Assembly: GCF_001039355.2 (NCBI RefSeq)
Contig: NW_019775702.1
Location: forward strand, 776,697-840,696
From: Lingula anatina
Lineage: Eukaryota; Brachiopoda; Lingulata; Lingulida; Lingulidae
DNA length: 64,000 bases
Reading direction: 5' to 3'
In this document: piece after piece, positions 24,201 through 39,200 of the stretch
Numbering within the stretch: the first letter of the stretch is position 1
How the letters are laid out: each line of letters starts with the position of its first letter
Made by a program: the position numbers and the translations under genes
Notes under the pieces: model-generated
Database searches by the model: none
Told to the model about the DNA's origin: nothing
The model's input: the letters and a program-made list of their open reading frames with translations, nothing else

Positions 24201-27200
24201 GCCATCTACATGTATTCATGTAAAAAATTGACCTCTGTTAGCAAAATAAATCAAAAGATCATATATCAGGAGAAGTATGATAATGGTCCTGATGTCAAGG
24301 TAAACCCATAAATTGCACTGGCTGTACCTATTAGCCAGACTGGAAAGTCACAACAGTTACTAAGAATTAACTGAACCTAAAAGATCTATTCATTTATATT
24401 ATATCACACATTTGAGTACCCAATTAAGATAATAATGATCAAATAACTTCAAATATGAAGATTGATAATTTTGTGATTCCTGCAACAATAATGGCATGAC
24501 CAGCAAGTCATGAGTGTCATGAGTGACTTGTTGATTTTTTAAAAAACTGGGATTTCCTGTGAAAATGTAGATGGCAAATGGGATTTTTTTTTCATTAAAT
24601 TTGTTAAAATTCTTTAAATTTTCATTGTTTTGCTTACAGATTGATGCAGTGTTTTCAATTTATATTTATCAAAGTTTAACACTTTTTTCCAGAATGATGT
24701 GAATTACTTTGATGATCTGAAGTGCAACACATCTTGCAGAGAAACACAGGTAGTGTAAAACATTCATGCATTCTCTTTTTAAACCCATTACAAGGGTTGA
24801 ATGTACATACAGAATTAAGAGCCAGAACCCTGTTAATACATAACAGTTGAAATATTTGTTTATGGATACTATAAAGTCATGAAAGTCACATTCTCAGGGA
24901 TTTTCAACAGCATCCTTTATTTGATTTTTCATAGGTTATGTTTTATTCATGATAATGTATGATTTCAAAGAAGTGTGAGTTAGTGGGCATCATTCTCTGG
25001 GATATCAATTCTCTTCCCTGTTGCACCTGCTATAGGAAGAGGTCTGGAATTCGTTTTGACAAGTGTATTTTCAGTGTCCAAGAGAATAGTATGAGCTGGT
25101 CGCCCATGCATCTATCAAAACAAGAAAGTCTGGCATTCATCAGAAATGAAGCCTTAGCCAAACCAAGACAAAGCATCCAATGCAGTTTGTATCACATTAT
25201 TTTGAACCAAATATTTGACTCATTCTTCGATGTCAATTTTCCATTGGAAAGACATTATCAGGAGAGGTGTAAGAAAATGACAAAAATATATTACATTTTA
25301 TCATATTTTCATTGATTTCTCTCAAAGTTAAACATGTTCTTGTCTTGTATTTACAAGAAACAGATAACTATGTACTAGCATGCATGGTGGCTAACCAAAA
25401 ATGGTAAGGTATTGGATCAATTCATGGTGCCTAATCCCATACCAAATGGCCTCCCACGAGTTTCATTATAAACTTTCCAGCAAATTGATATTTCATATTG
25501 CTTGATAAGCTGACAAATCATTTTTTTTTTAATTTTTCGTCTCTTGGTGTTGTGATTCCTTAGAGAGATTTAAGCTCAGTAAACAGCTGGAATATTTTGC
25601 CTGCCAGCATGAAGAGACAAGAATTTGCTTTTTAAGTTCTCTATTTTATGACTTATTGAAAACAATTAACATTTAGAGTTTCTGATTACCAGACTATCCA
25701 CTTCTTAGCAGTCACAATGACAAGAGTAGTCAGAGAGATTAAAGTGTAGGCAGTAATGATTCATGAAACCAGATAGAGGAAATCACATATTTCCGTAATA
25801 GCAGGAAAAGTGAAATGTCATCTAGCTGTTTAAGTCATTTGAATAAGAATATGGCAATTTGTATTTTGCTACTGCTGTCAGTTAGAAAACCATGCACTGA
25901 TATGTTAGAAATAGTTCAAATTCAGCAGACAGGTGTTTTTAGCAATACTTTCACTGAAGGAGTGTGTTGTGGGATATTGTTCTAGGTGCTGACAAAGCGC
26001 CTGTACTTATTTAGCATGGGTAAACAAAATTGCTGTAGTATGCAAAGCTATATGAGTGCATGCTTTAAAACTTGAAATATTTTGTGGGACAATTAGGGCC
26101 ACTAACCTCCCAAAAAAGCTCAGTTATCAATATTTATTAGGACTTTGGGTATTGCTTTCAAAACAAGAGCCTATTATATTACTTGGTGCAGGTCACCTCT
26201 CTCAGTAGCCCAACACGCTGAACAGCGTCAGGGGACAGGGGACAGCTTTATGTGACGTGATGTTAGATAATGACGTGTTGTTCTTACAACAGCACATTAG
26301 TTTCACATCATTTTAAAATGTGTTAAGATGCATGCTTTAACCAAGAAAAAGTTACAGTAAAAGTTAATGAAAATAATTAACACTACTAACAGCATTTAAG
26401 ACCATTTATAGATTTGAAAGTAAAGAGATTGCTGAAGTTGAGTGTTCTGATATATATGCCTGTACATTAGTACATAATATGAAATTTAAGAAATTAGGTT
26501 ATGTTGTATATGAAATTTATGGCCAGTATACGAGCACAGTACGGACATCACTTCACATATGTAAGATAATCTAGGCTTAACTTGTATCTATTACATATTA
26601 TGCAATTAACTGATACATAACTTCATTATAATTTAATTTTACATTAAATACAGTGCAGAGGTGCACATGAATTTAACATTCATGTTTAATTACAGTTTAC
26701 TATGAGGTAATTATAATTTCATATAAAAAGTAAAGTATATTTTATTCATCGTCTCTGTGCTCTAGCTGTACACTTTTCGGAATAATGATCATTTGTCATA
26801 GCAGACCATTGGCATTGCTAACCATTAGGCATAGTGAACCTTCCCCATAGGGAACCTTCATCATAGCAGACATTCAGCATAGCGAATCTTCATCATATAG
26901 AAGCACACCCATGAGGAACTCACTGTTATGCCACCTGTCATCTTGAAAAGTCTTTACAGCATGCATAAAGGATGAATAGAGTGATGAAGATATACTTCTG
27001 AATGTTCCCTTACTCTAATTTAATTAGTTTTAGGAATTTTACTGTGGTTTATTCTCTCTGCATTGGTCCTGTTTTCTATTACTTTCAAGTGAAAAAGTGG
27101 ACTGCTTATCATATGATTACTATTTTATATACATGATTTGGGTAATGATAATGGTCATGTCAATGACTTCTTGGCAGGAGACAATCTTTGTACAGTGTTA

Positions 27201-30200
27201 ACATGACGTCTGTGATTGAAAAGGATGGCACTTAGATAAAATAATTCTTATACTTATAGCCTCAATCATCTTCATGAAGTAGATGGATGTCCACCACTGC
27301 AGGCTGTTCTACATTTATTACTTAGTAATGATTTGTATATTTTCAATTTTTCATTTTGACTGTAATCAATCAGTAATAACAAAGCTTTATCTATAAAGCA
27401 TTTTTATTAGAAAACAGAACTCTCACATACTAGTACTTGCTCATTTTTTGAAAATTCTTTCATGCTGAGTTGGCAATTTTTCATCCTGTCAAGCTGTATG
27501 AGTCAAAAAGGGTTAAATTGGTATTAACTGCCCAAGAGAGACAACAATTTAACAGAATCAGATAAAGTTCAGATTCCCAATCCAGAGTCGGAAAAGTCCA
27601 ATGCATTGCTTGTATTTTGCTCTGTCTGCCACTTGTGTATCTAAATTCGGTTGTTTTGTTGCAGTTCTAAGTTGGTTAAGTTATCAGTACTGCTTTGCTG
27701 CCATGTAGTCTTTATAGACATTGTTTGTGTGGACATATATAGCCTTCAATTGTGTCTGTTGCAACTAGCCTGATTGGATTATTTTTCTAGTAAATATTTT
27801 TATTGACTGATGACCAGTTTAAAAATTAGTTACTTATGATCTTTCTTTTTTTTTCAATAAGTTGGTCTTTGTGTTCCAAGCAAATCTTAAGAATTAGATA
27901 AATATAAATCCCTTATCATAGTTATTCTGCTGACAGAAATTTGGCAGTCAGACAGACCAGTGAGTATAAGTGATCACATTATCTCCACTGTGAAACAGTT
28001 TTAGGGCACTTGTAATTTCACTAAAAGTCTAAAAAACATTATTCCTGTTGTTAAAAAAACATGTTTGTGAACTATTTATATACTTAAAACGAACATGAAA
28101 CAAATAAAACTTAATATTAATGGTGTATTGGGTCACTATCAATAAGATATTCTTTCTGTTTGTCTTTGTTCCAGTTTTGATATTTTACATTTAGTGCACA
28201 TATCCTCACTATTTCCTCAGGGTTCAAGTGTTTTAAGGACCAAAGAAGTGTTTTAGAGTATGCAGTAGTGGTGTTTTGAAGTGCTTAAAAGGTTTTGATT
28301 TTAGATTCTACAAAAATATTACTCAAGTTATACTCCTTCTGAGGTCCTATGTATATTTTCTTTGGAAAACACTTCATAAGAAGGCTAGTGTTTCATGATC
28401 ATCTTTCTTACGTAAGCTCATTTTTGATTTACCAAATAGTTTTGATGTTGTTTTTCTTCTCTCCTTTCACCATGTATGTTTGACACTAATGTGTTTGCTA
28501 CTTTTGACCAGTGTACCTGTCTGCCCAAGTTATTTCTGTGCTGTACTTATCAAGCAACCAGTTACATTTGTTTTTCTAATCAGATCAGCACTAATTTCAG
28601 TGCTATATATTTTTATTCTTGATATTATTTTAAATCACCAAAAAGCTGAGAGTTGAACACACCATGTGAAAATTCTGCAAGGAAGTATCACAAACAAGAA
28701 TAATAAAATCTTTAAGATCAGAACATGTGTATTGATTGGTGGCAACAAAACTGAAAAGCAGGCTACCTTATAGTTTTATTCTATACAGTAAGAGCACTAC
28801 AAATCCTACCCAGAAGCATATTAACAATCCCAAACTTATGTGACTGAAAGATGGATAATTTTTCCTTATTGAAAAGATCCTGTCCGTACACAAATGGCAG
28901 ACATATATAAATATCCAAACCAATTATTATAAAACAGACATTGAAAGGGGCTCAATTCCAACTTGCAGTTTCAAAATGTAAGAAGAGAAATGTTTTTAAG
29001 ATAGACAGGATCATTTGAAACTGACCATGACCTTACAATCTAAGTAAATAAATGAGCTTCCTCACAGGCTAGAGTGCAAATATTCAGGTGGGTGAGAAAA
29101 GAGCACAGTAGTAGGTATGTCTGGAATTGATGAGCTCTAAGTGGCTGTATCAACTTCTGGGAAGGGTGTGAATAGCTGAACATAAATATTTCCAAACAAA
29201 GTCTAATGAGTTCCATCTTAATTGCATGATTGAATCACTAATAGCATCAGCATTTATTTTGAAGAGTAGGATCCTTCAAACCTTTCTCACTAAATGATTA
29301 TGGCCTGTTTTTTCTCTCATCACATCTATTTGACGGCTTGTCAGAACCTGGGAAACGTGTTTTGGGTTATGTTGCTGATCCTATCCTAATAGTTTTTTCT
29401 GTAGTTTCTGCTGAAAGATTGGAGGAAATGAATATTAGTTCCAGAGCAGTGGCTTCTGTTATTTGATATGCTCTTGTCAGAATAAATGTTACAGCAAGAA
29501 GATAACATTGTGATGATGTTTTTTCCTTTCCATCTTTTGTAGTCGCTGAAAAAATATTGACAATAAAAATAAGTCTATCTGTTAAAATGTTAATTGCTTT
29601 GAATTGAAGATCAAGGATTGTTCTATTGTGTAAAGCAGTTAGTGAAAATGCACATACACCATGAAGAAAGTTCCCAGAAAAGGATGGACAGGCAAAAAAA
29701 TAATCCAGACAAAAACTGACAGAGAAAGGCAATGCTTATATTTAAGCATTTCCCAGAAACAGATATATAAGCAAACTTCCATTTTTTGCAATAAAAAAGA
29801 AAATCTGTTCCTTATCATGCCCATATTGTGTTTCCTGGTTTTAGATAAGGGTATAACATCAGTGTTTGAAAATATCCCTAAGTCTTATTTTTTACATCTA
29901 CTTATTCTGCAAAGCTATTTTATTAACTAAAATGTAATGAAACATCATATCCAAAGAAAATTTTTTTGATGAGAATTCAATTTGGCAAGAAAATCCCAGA
30001 TAGATACCTTTGATCAAGTGGATAAAAAAGCAGATAAAAAGTTATCAGTTGTATTTCAATGAATTTTTGATTAATTTAACATAATGGAATTGCTTTTGGT
30101 AGTTTTGACTCGGTAGCATTCGCGGTATCTCTGTGGTGTTCAATGGGAAAATTTAGTCAAAAAACACAATGAATACATGGAACATCTCTGAATTTGTCCA

Positions 30201-33200
30201 CTAAATTTGTAGAAATCCTATAAACAGTTGTATTCTGCATACTTGAAAAACTGTTCTTTTTCCCATTATCTTTTAACCTCTATCAGGAATATTTCTCCCC
30301 AAAATTAATGAAATATGAAGGTTCATCATCAGCAACTCTTTGACCAACAATTTTTCTCAGTTAGATGTCTGCTTCTTTGACCATTTGATAAGTTATAGAC
30401 ATTCTAGATCCATATTTCACATTCACCTGTTGCTATTAGTTTCATCTTTACTTTTACGTCTGACTTCTGCCTCAGACTTACACCCCATTTCCATAGATTT
30501 TTAGATCGATCTATCCCTGTGGGGAGTCTCACTAGATTACTGTCGGCTTGGCCGGCTTAAGCATCTGTCCCGCCTACTAAAAGCTGTAAAGGGGTAATTA
30601 ACTATGGTGCCCGCTCGGCTGACTGCAATTTAGCGTGAACCCCCAGGGAGTTAGGTCGATCTAAATCTTAATCTTTAGATCGATCTAAATCTCTGGGAAA
30701 GCACCCTTAGTTGTATTTTTTTATCTGAGAGTTGTTATGCTGCAAGTTATTCATAAAAAGCTATAACAATGTTACTACAATGCCAATTAATGAGCATAAA
30801 TTTGTTATATGAAAAGGAAAAAATTGCAAGAGCAGAGGGAGGAAATGATGTTTTTGTTAAGTTCTCTTTGGTGTTTTTTTTTAATTAAACATTTTAGTAA
30901 ATTGACTGATGTTTGAAAGGTGTCTAAGGAAACATAGTAACACAGGGGCATAGTGTTTTTCTCTAATGGCTTCTTTAGACATCATTACATCAAAGGTTAC
31001 ACATATACACATTTCACAATTTATAAACAGATCGACCTCACAGTTTGAATAAAAATATGCAGTGAGCAAGTTGTGTGTAAATATTTTCGAAATGTTGAAA
31101 TAATTCTTAGATGAACATTTATTCATTTATATATATCTGCGCCTTTTTATTTGTCTATCTGCCAATATTGTTGAAATATATTTCTGTGGAAATAATATTT
31201 CAATGTCCAATACTGTGTGAATGTTCTATAGATAGATACATTGCATTGTTTTTTATTTTTTCATAAAAATATATATATATTAAATAGAGGTAGCATATTA
31301 TACAAAATATATATAATTTTTTCAGTGCCAGAATGGTTGTGATATATGGAGGAAGAGTGCAAATAATGTCCTACCCTGCAGTGAGGCATGTGTAAGTATT
31401 TTGTTTTTATTAGAACTAATTCCTATATTATCTATTTTAGGATGTCTTCTTGACTTTTAGCAGAGAACCTTTTAGAGGATAGTAGTGTATAAAATGAGAG
31501 GATCTGGATTTATTCAGCTTGTCCCTTGCCTGCTACATGTATCTCTGCTGTTGGGTCTTATTTTAACTTATCAAAGTTTACATTATATATTCTTTGCAAA
31601 AAAGTTAAATTGTTTGCATTTAATTTACCAGTGAGATATTGAATACTTGTATTTCAGAACTCTTCAGGCAGCAATCAAAATCAAGTAAGTTACCATTTCA
31701 GAAACATGCTAAAATAATAAAGCTTTCTTAATATTTGATTTTGTTCTATTGTGTAATTGCTCATGGGCATTAGGATCATTCAATCACTTTACCTCTGCCA
31801 TCTGTCAGTAAAAAGTCTGCAAAATAAACATAGTTTATTCAAACAGTAAAGATTTATTATATAGGAATATAAACAATTTACATTTTTCTTTTCAAAGCTG
31901 CAGTTTTGTACAAGAGGATGTAACTTAGCAATGGATATATATGCGCAGAAAATAAATGGTATATAATTGCTTTTGATTTCATAATTCTTTGCTATCAGTG
32001 ATTTTTAAAAAAAATTTTTTCGTTAAGATATTTTTCCTCAATTGAAGTGATTTTTAAATGATTGATTATGCACATATACGCACACGCACACACACACACA
32101 CACGCACACACACACGCACACACACACACACACACAGTTCAAATGTCTCCCTTGTTCTTGTAGCTACATTAGGTGCCCTAAAACAGCCTACATTAGTTCC
32201 TGGAGGTTTAAGCCATTCATCTGTGATCTTACACTGGGAACCCCCAATTGACAACCTCACATACCATCTGCAGGGGAAGTTTGCCCAGTTTCCAGACACT
32301 TGGAAGTACTTTGACAATGTGGAGAAGTTGGGAAATGAAAACATGCTTGTTAAAAATCTCCGTCCCTATGTACAGTACAAGGTACACATTCCAGAAAGCA
32401 GTGCTGACTAAAGAATTTTCTCTGAGCCTGTTTTGTACTTTAAGACTTATTATCAGAATTAAAGATATGTTGTACTTGGTAGAACATTTCCTTTGAGTTA
32501 TTTTGGACACTGCTTGTCTTGAGTACTTGTTGTGATAAAACTTAAAGATATAATGTAACAATTTAGTGGTGTGTGTGTGTGCATGCGTGCGTACGTGCAT
32601 GTGTGTATGTACATGCACACACACATTTAATCAGAACTTATTGATTATGTAGTCTGTCTTGTTTTGTGGTATGTTAAAAACTTGATATTTTAATGAGAAA
32701 AGAAACAGAAGGTATCCTGCAGTGGTTCTTAAAGCTTTTTCAGTGTGTTTGATAATGGTCGGTGTTTTTATGAGAGAGAGAGAGAGCGTGTATTTGCATT
32801 TTGAAGTGTTCATGTGTTTGAGCCTGTTAGAGAAAGCATGCACATGTATTTATGTATTAACATGTTATCAAACATATTTCTTCGTTTGTTTTAGTTTCAA
32901 GTCATGGTTGTGATCACACCCAGGCATCTTCTAGAAACCCCAGAGAGTTATGCCATCCAGACACTGCCTTTTGGGGGTATGTATATTGAAGATGAATAAA
33001 AACATTATTGGGAAGTGGTGGAAATCAATGACATGCACATGGGCTTAAAATGTGAGGGTGCACTGCAATTATCACCAGTTCTCACTTGAGTTGTGATGGA
33101 AATGGTTTGTCTTGCTCAACTTAGCACTGTGTATCCTAAATGTTTCAGAAGGAAACCTCATTCTTCATTTGACAGATATATACAACAAATTATGTTAATA

Positions 33201-36200
33201 TTGCTACTTACATTATAGTTCCTGCCAGTCCACCCAAGTTGACGAGCATTTCTGTTGAATCTCCTACTGTTATCCAAGTGTCATGGCAACCTCCCATGTT
33301 TCCAAGTGGACCATTGGTCAGATATGATGTAGAGCTCACAGACTTAAGTAATCCAGACAGAGACACCATCACGAAGGACATAGGCTTACAAACTAGCTGT
33401 ACCTTTACCAGTCTGAAGCCAAGTACCCAGTATTCTGTGAGCATTGCTGCTGTAAACATGGAAGGATTGGGCCCTGCAGTATATGGGAATATTACCACCA
33501 GTGGACTGGGTATGCCTACAAATGTCATTTGGCTCATTTCTTCTTTGTGTCATTTCTTCGGTTCTTTAGTTCTGATGCAAACATGATGGTGTTTAAATTT
33601 GGTCAGTTTTTTTTCAGCACAAATGTTTTCAAAGACTGTGGTATGCAATGGCTTCTGTATGACCCCCTGTGTTTTCAGTTGGTGTTAAAAGTGACTAGTT
33701 AAGTTTAGGTGAAAAATATTGCTTTTAAGAGTTAAACATATTATTATTTCAGGGTCAATATTTAAATCACTCAGTTTAATTTTAAAGTTCACATATAATC
33801 ATTGCTTAGGATATGATGCACATTGCTTAAAAAGGTTGGAAAGTGTTTTAGTTGGAAATTTATGATTGAGCTGTTGCCAAAGGGAGTCCTTGTTTTATGC
33901 AAAATTGGTTTAAACCTTGATTTTTGTGGAGATGAAGGGGCAGGTGTTTACTTTTACTCTTTTGTCCATGATGTACATATTGATTTGAGAGCTCTTTTGA
34001 TGTATGCCATGCTATGATCTTCATTAAAAAATCTCAATTTTTACAAGATTACAAATTGTATCATAGTGTTTGGTACCATGGCCTCGCTTTCAGAAAATTA
34101 GAACTGGCGCTCTAAACACGGAAGCAGAGGTTAAAATATTACATGGGCCAATTTTGCCCTCGCATTGAAATATTCTCGCAGCATGATCTGCAATTAACCT
34201 CCCTAAAAATTTTAATGCATTTTGCAATATCATTTTCAATCTGCCACATTGAGCATTTTATTTATCAAGACTGGGGGAGGGGTGGAAAATCCCCTTGGGG
34301 CCACACATAACATTATAAATACAATGGGAATTCAATGGAAATAAATGTTATTCTAAAGAAAGTCTGCTGGATTTCAGTTTTACTACATACAATCAACAGG
34401 ACATTTCCAATATACTCTCTCAAAAAGACACCAGAAAGCAAATTAAATCAAATCAATCAGATGGTAAACACAGGCAGGGTTTGTTAATTTCAACATTTGT
34501 TTATTTCAAACGGCACATTTTACGTGTATGCGCAGAAGTTTGAATCCTGTGCTTATTTTACCTAAGATTTACCAAGTGGTTTGGTTTGGTAAAAAGGCAG
34601 GTCCTTTTAGAAAATCAGCATGGGTTATTGATTGTAGCAATGGGAATGACTTTTTACTATCAAGTGTTTGTATATTTGCAAGCTTTATTGTCAGTGGACA
34701 GAAGGGCTAGTAGTAACCTACACAACTACTTGTTCAAGGGAATTGTCAATAGCATTTAGTGAAGAAAATCAGCTTTTTCGAAATGATTTCAGATTTCATT
34801 AGTTTTTTCTTTATTTTTCATTTCTCACGTAATGTGAAATTGCATGCTATTAATCTCCCTGGTCTTTTTAAAAAAGTAATTTTCTCCCAGGCACGATGCT
34901 CAGTACAGTTACCTGTAGTATATGCTACAACTAAGATAGGTTATTGCCAGTGGTTCTATCTTTAAAATATTCCCATTAATAACTCTCATTTTTACAGGAA
35001 ATGACAGCTCTTCTCCGCCCTTTCTGGTATTCAGTGCAGCAAAGACCATCTACAGATTAAACATGCAGGATATCATCGCTGATCCTGAAATTATGACAAC
35101 TGGCAGGTCAGATATCACAGGTAAAATGTTATACAAAAAATTACTATTATGGTTCACTGATATATCTACATATACAAAAGAGGGATATTATCAGATATTT
35201 TTTTACTTGTCAGATCTGACAAATTTTCAAAAACAAAAACGTATATGTATCCATGATCAGTTTACTGGCCATGTTAAAAAGCAGTTACCTTTGACAGTCA
35301 CATTACCCTGCTTAACAATTTGAAAAAGAATAAGATTTGTTGAAATCAAACAGCAGAGGACAAGAGTGTTCATTTTGAAGAAAAAATACACCTCAGAGAT
35401 AAGAATTTAAGATATTATTACTCCTAGGGAGAACATAGGATTGAAATATACTGTTACACATTTTCTTGATAAAATTGCTATAGTAAGATATAACGTCAGT
35501 AATACTCTAGGGCCCTAAAATTTTTGACCTGTAAAGAGATTTTTTCGATTCATCACTTTGAGGAAAAATGAAATAGGTAATTGATTATCATTGCAATCTA
35601 AGGCATGGAGAAAACTGTGTATCATTGATCAGAGCCCATTAATGATGCTAGATATGCTATCACAGTAAACCCCATGGGGATTTTTTTATCTCATTTACTC
35701 TTGCTTTAAAGCCTTTCTGTTGCCATGAAGATAACTTTTCCTAAGCAGTGCTTTTTACTGTTGCTTCATAAACTGAACTGTTGTTAAATTGCTTATGGAT
35801 ACGAAGGTGTTGATATTGATTCTTAGTTTTAGAGTAGAAGCAGTATGAATAGAGTTTTGATTTTGCATTTGACATAAGTGCTTAAGAAATGTTTTGCTTT
35901 AAGATAAGCTCTAAAAATGACATACTTTTTTTGTCCCTGGCTATTTTTGAGCCAAATTTGGGACAACAAGGAAGTACTACTGGAAGAGTAAGATCTTATT
36001 TTGAGATAATTGCATATTTTGAATAATACAGTTTTTACAGATCCATACAAATGTATATACACACATTATACTTAATTTAGTATATTGCTGCATGTGAAAT
36101 GCATGTAAGTCCTATTTCTTTCCTTAGCTACACCAGGACTCAAGATAATATATAACAGTTCCACTGAGGTCCAAGGTAACGGTGGTTTGGGGTTGCTGTG

Positions 36201-39200
36201 CCATTGCCATTTCCATGGAGATGTTTTGTTTGATTACTGTTATTGCTTGTTTCCAAATACTGTTTACGTATACTGAATTGAAGTTGTGGGGCTTTCTATA
36301 GTTTGATTACAAATAAAGTTCACATTGCATAGTTAAATGTAATTTTTATGTACAGACACGGATGTGTCTGTACATTTTGCCGTCACCTGCGTCTGTCGTC
36401 ACCGTCGCCATGCACTTTCAGCGTAAACACGATAAGTGGAAGACAGTTTTACCTTTTGGCTTTATATTTACAGAGCTGATGAATATTTATAAAACGCAGG
36501 TCAAGTTCGAAAATCAGCATGACCAGCCATTATTTTAGCAGTTATGCTGTTTTTTCACTCTTCAGCATATATACAACACTGTAAACACATTTCAAGGAAA
36601 ACCAATAGGCTTACTGATATGAAACTCACAGGAGTGCTTAATCTTACTAAAATACAGGTCAAGTTTGAAAATAAGCTTGATTGGTTGTTTTGATGCAGTT
36701 ATGCCTTGTTTTGTTTTTACCTCAGATTCAATTATTAGGCATGTTTACAGTCTCATTATTGAACTAATTAGATATGTATAACTGTTCTTTTGACAAATTT
36801 TTCATCTTTACAATATTGTTAGTTGAATACATAAAAATGGTGTTAAACCTGTATTAATCTATTGTGTAATTAAGTGTCAAAAATGGAAAAAAAAGCAAAT
36901 CATTGCAGTTTGTCAGATTTAATCATTTACTATGTTCAGAATCTCAGAATGGAGCAAATTGAACATTTAACATTGTTCTATTGATATTTTCTACATCTCA
37001 ACAATTTTCTTAGTTGATCATTATAAAAGTACAGTAAATTAATTGTTTTATGTAAAAAAAAGGTGTTAAAAAGGAAATAAACCCATTTCAGTCGAGTTCT
37101 CTCTTATTTACATTTTTGGCATTTTCAAGGTGTGACTTTGAAGTTCTGTGGGCCTGACCACCCTTGCCACTCACATTTTCTGATAATCCATGCTACATAT
37201 ATTTTATCTTTAAAAATTGGTAGTCATTATGCTGTTTAGCATTACATAATATTGCATCAAAATTAAATAAGCCCTATTTTAAGCACTGCCACCATATTAC
37301 ATTTGAGAAAAACCATGTCACTTACTGTTCTCAAACTTTCAAGAAAGAAACATGGGCCAAAGATACAACTTCAATTGGCAATGCAGTCTGTTTGGTTAAT
37401 TTTCCTGTAAGTTGCACAGTTTTTTTATGAACATACAACATGCCACTTTCAAGATGTGCCTTTGAACCTCCATGGGCTTGAAAACCTTTGCCAGTCACAT
37501 TTGCTGAATATCCATGCCACTAATATTTTATTATTATAAATTGATAGTCATTATGCTGTTAAGCATTATGTAGAATTGCATCTAAATTGAAGAAAACCCA
37601 ATTTTGGGCGCTGCTGCCATCATATCCCTTATAAAAAACAATGTTACTTATGATTGTCAAACTAACCAAAAAAAGAAAAAGGTCTAAAATGTAGCCCGAA
37701 AAGCAGTCTAATTGACTTCTTTGGCTGCAACTTATACATTTTAGTGAAACATTCTTTTTTATCGTATTGGCATATTCAGTGTGGAACTCAGAACTCCCAT
37801 GGGCATAAAGCTGAATGGTAATAAAAATTTCTACATGTCCATGTTATTTAAAGTCAATAATGAAAATTGCTCATAATTATTCTGTAATTTATTATGTAAT
37901 TTTACATCAAAATTGACACAAATCTTCTCTGTGCACTGCTACTGCAATCGTTATGAAAAGAAAACTGTTACTTATTATTTTAAACTTACAAGAATAATTT
38001 TAGGCTTGCTACCTTTTGACTTAAAACTTCAGAACAGATGAATATTCATAATACGCAGGTCAAGTTTGAAAATCAGCATGATCGGACCATTTTTATGGAA
38101 GTTACGCTGTTTTTTCACTTTTTTCAGCATACAGTATATGCAACACCAATAACACAATAAGTGAAAAACAATTTAACCTTTTGGCTTGAAACTTACAATA
38201 CTGATGAATATTTATAATATGCAGGTCAAGTTCAAAAGTCAGCATGATGGGGCCATTTTTTCCCTTTGTTCAGTATATATATGCAACACCGATAACACAT
38301 TTCAAGGAAAATCGTTAGCTATAGGCCAATTGTCGTGAAATTCACAGGGGTGATCAGTCTTACTGAAATACAGATTAAGTTCGAAAATAAGCTTGATCAG
38401 TTAAGTTTTGGTGAAGTTATGTCTTTTTTTTTTTTTTTTTTTTTTGTAAATGTTTCTTCCTCAGATTTATTTCTTAGGCATGTTAACAGTCACATTTTTG
38501 AACTAATTAGATATGTAAAGGTGTTGTTTTGACATTTTCTGCATCTTAACAATATTGTTAGTTGATTATATAAAGATGATGGTAAACCTGTCGTTGTGTA
38601 TTGTGTAATAAAGTGTCAAAAATGGAAATAAACTCATATCTTTACTGTTTTTCAGATTCAATCATTCACTATGTTAAGAATCTCAGAATGGAGCAAATTG
38701 GACTTTAAACATTATGTAATATTATTTTATGCACTGTCTTTCAAATTTTGGGATTTTCATTATGTTAATTTGAACTCTCATGGTCCTGAAACTATAATCT
38801 TATTGCAGGGGCGGATTGAGACCATCTTCTGGGTCTTCCAGATGACCGTCAGATTTTAAAGTTTACACTGACGGGTATCTATCTTTTTCTGTTGGAAGAC
38901 CATCAAAAATGGAGGATGGATCAACAAAGATAATTTGGCATATTGTCAGAAAATATTTCTGGATCTGCTCCTGTTATTGACCATGTTACCTGTTGTGCAT
39001 GATAAGAATTCAGTGTTGATTGACTGTGCTATTATAAGCATTATTTATTATTGCATCAAAATTGACAAAATGACCTATTTTCTGCATTTTTATTTTCTGT
39101 TTTTGTCTGTACATTTGACAGCTTTGCTGCCTTGTTTTAACATAATATATGAGGTTACTGTGTATAAGGTATTGGTCTCATGAATTTTATATTTTTGAGG

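Larger units (their letters stand above)
15236..24692. other. ROS1 intron 1
   Basis: A 9.5-kb AT-rich intron with the LINE remnant (15917), the ACCTCYGCCAAGG repeat (19765), the first GATCGATC repeat (22020) and poly-C/poly-A runs at about 17057 and 18545. A possible exon at 18105-18174 was considered and not accepted. I see no other gene. Confidence 0.6.

Noticed and set aside
24959-25315. 118-codon plus-strand ORF in ROS1 intron 2
   Set aside because: No recognisable domain or repeat, no nearby gene signals; length is unremarkable for AT-poor patches in a 6.6-kb intron.
32066-32624. Minus-strand ORFs with Cys-Val and Thr-His repeats
   Set aside because: They read through CA/GT microsatellites and antisense of ROS1 exon 6.
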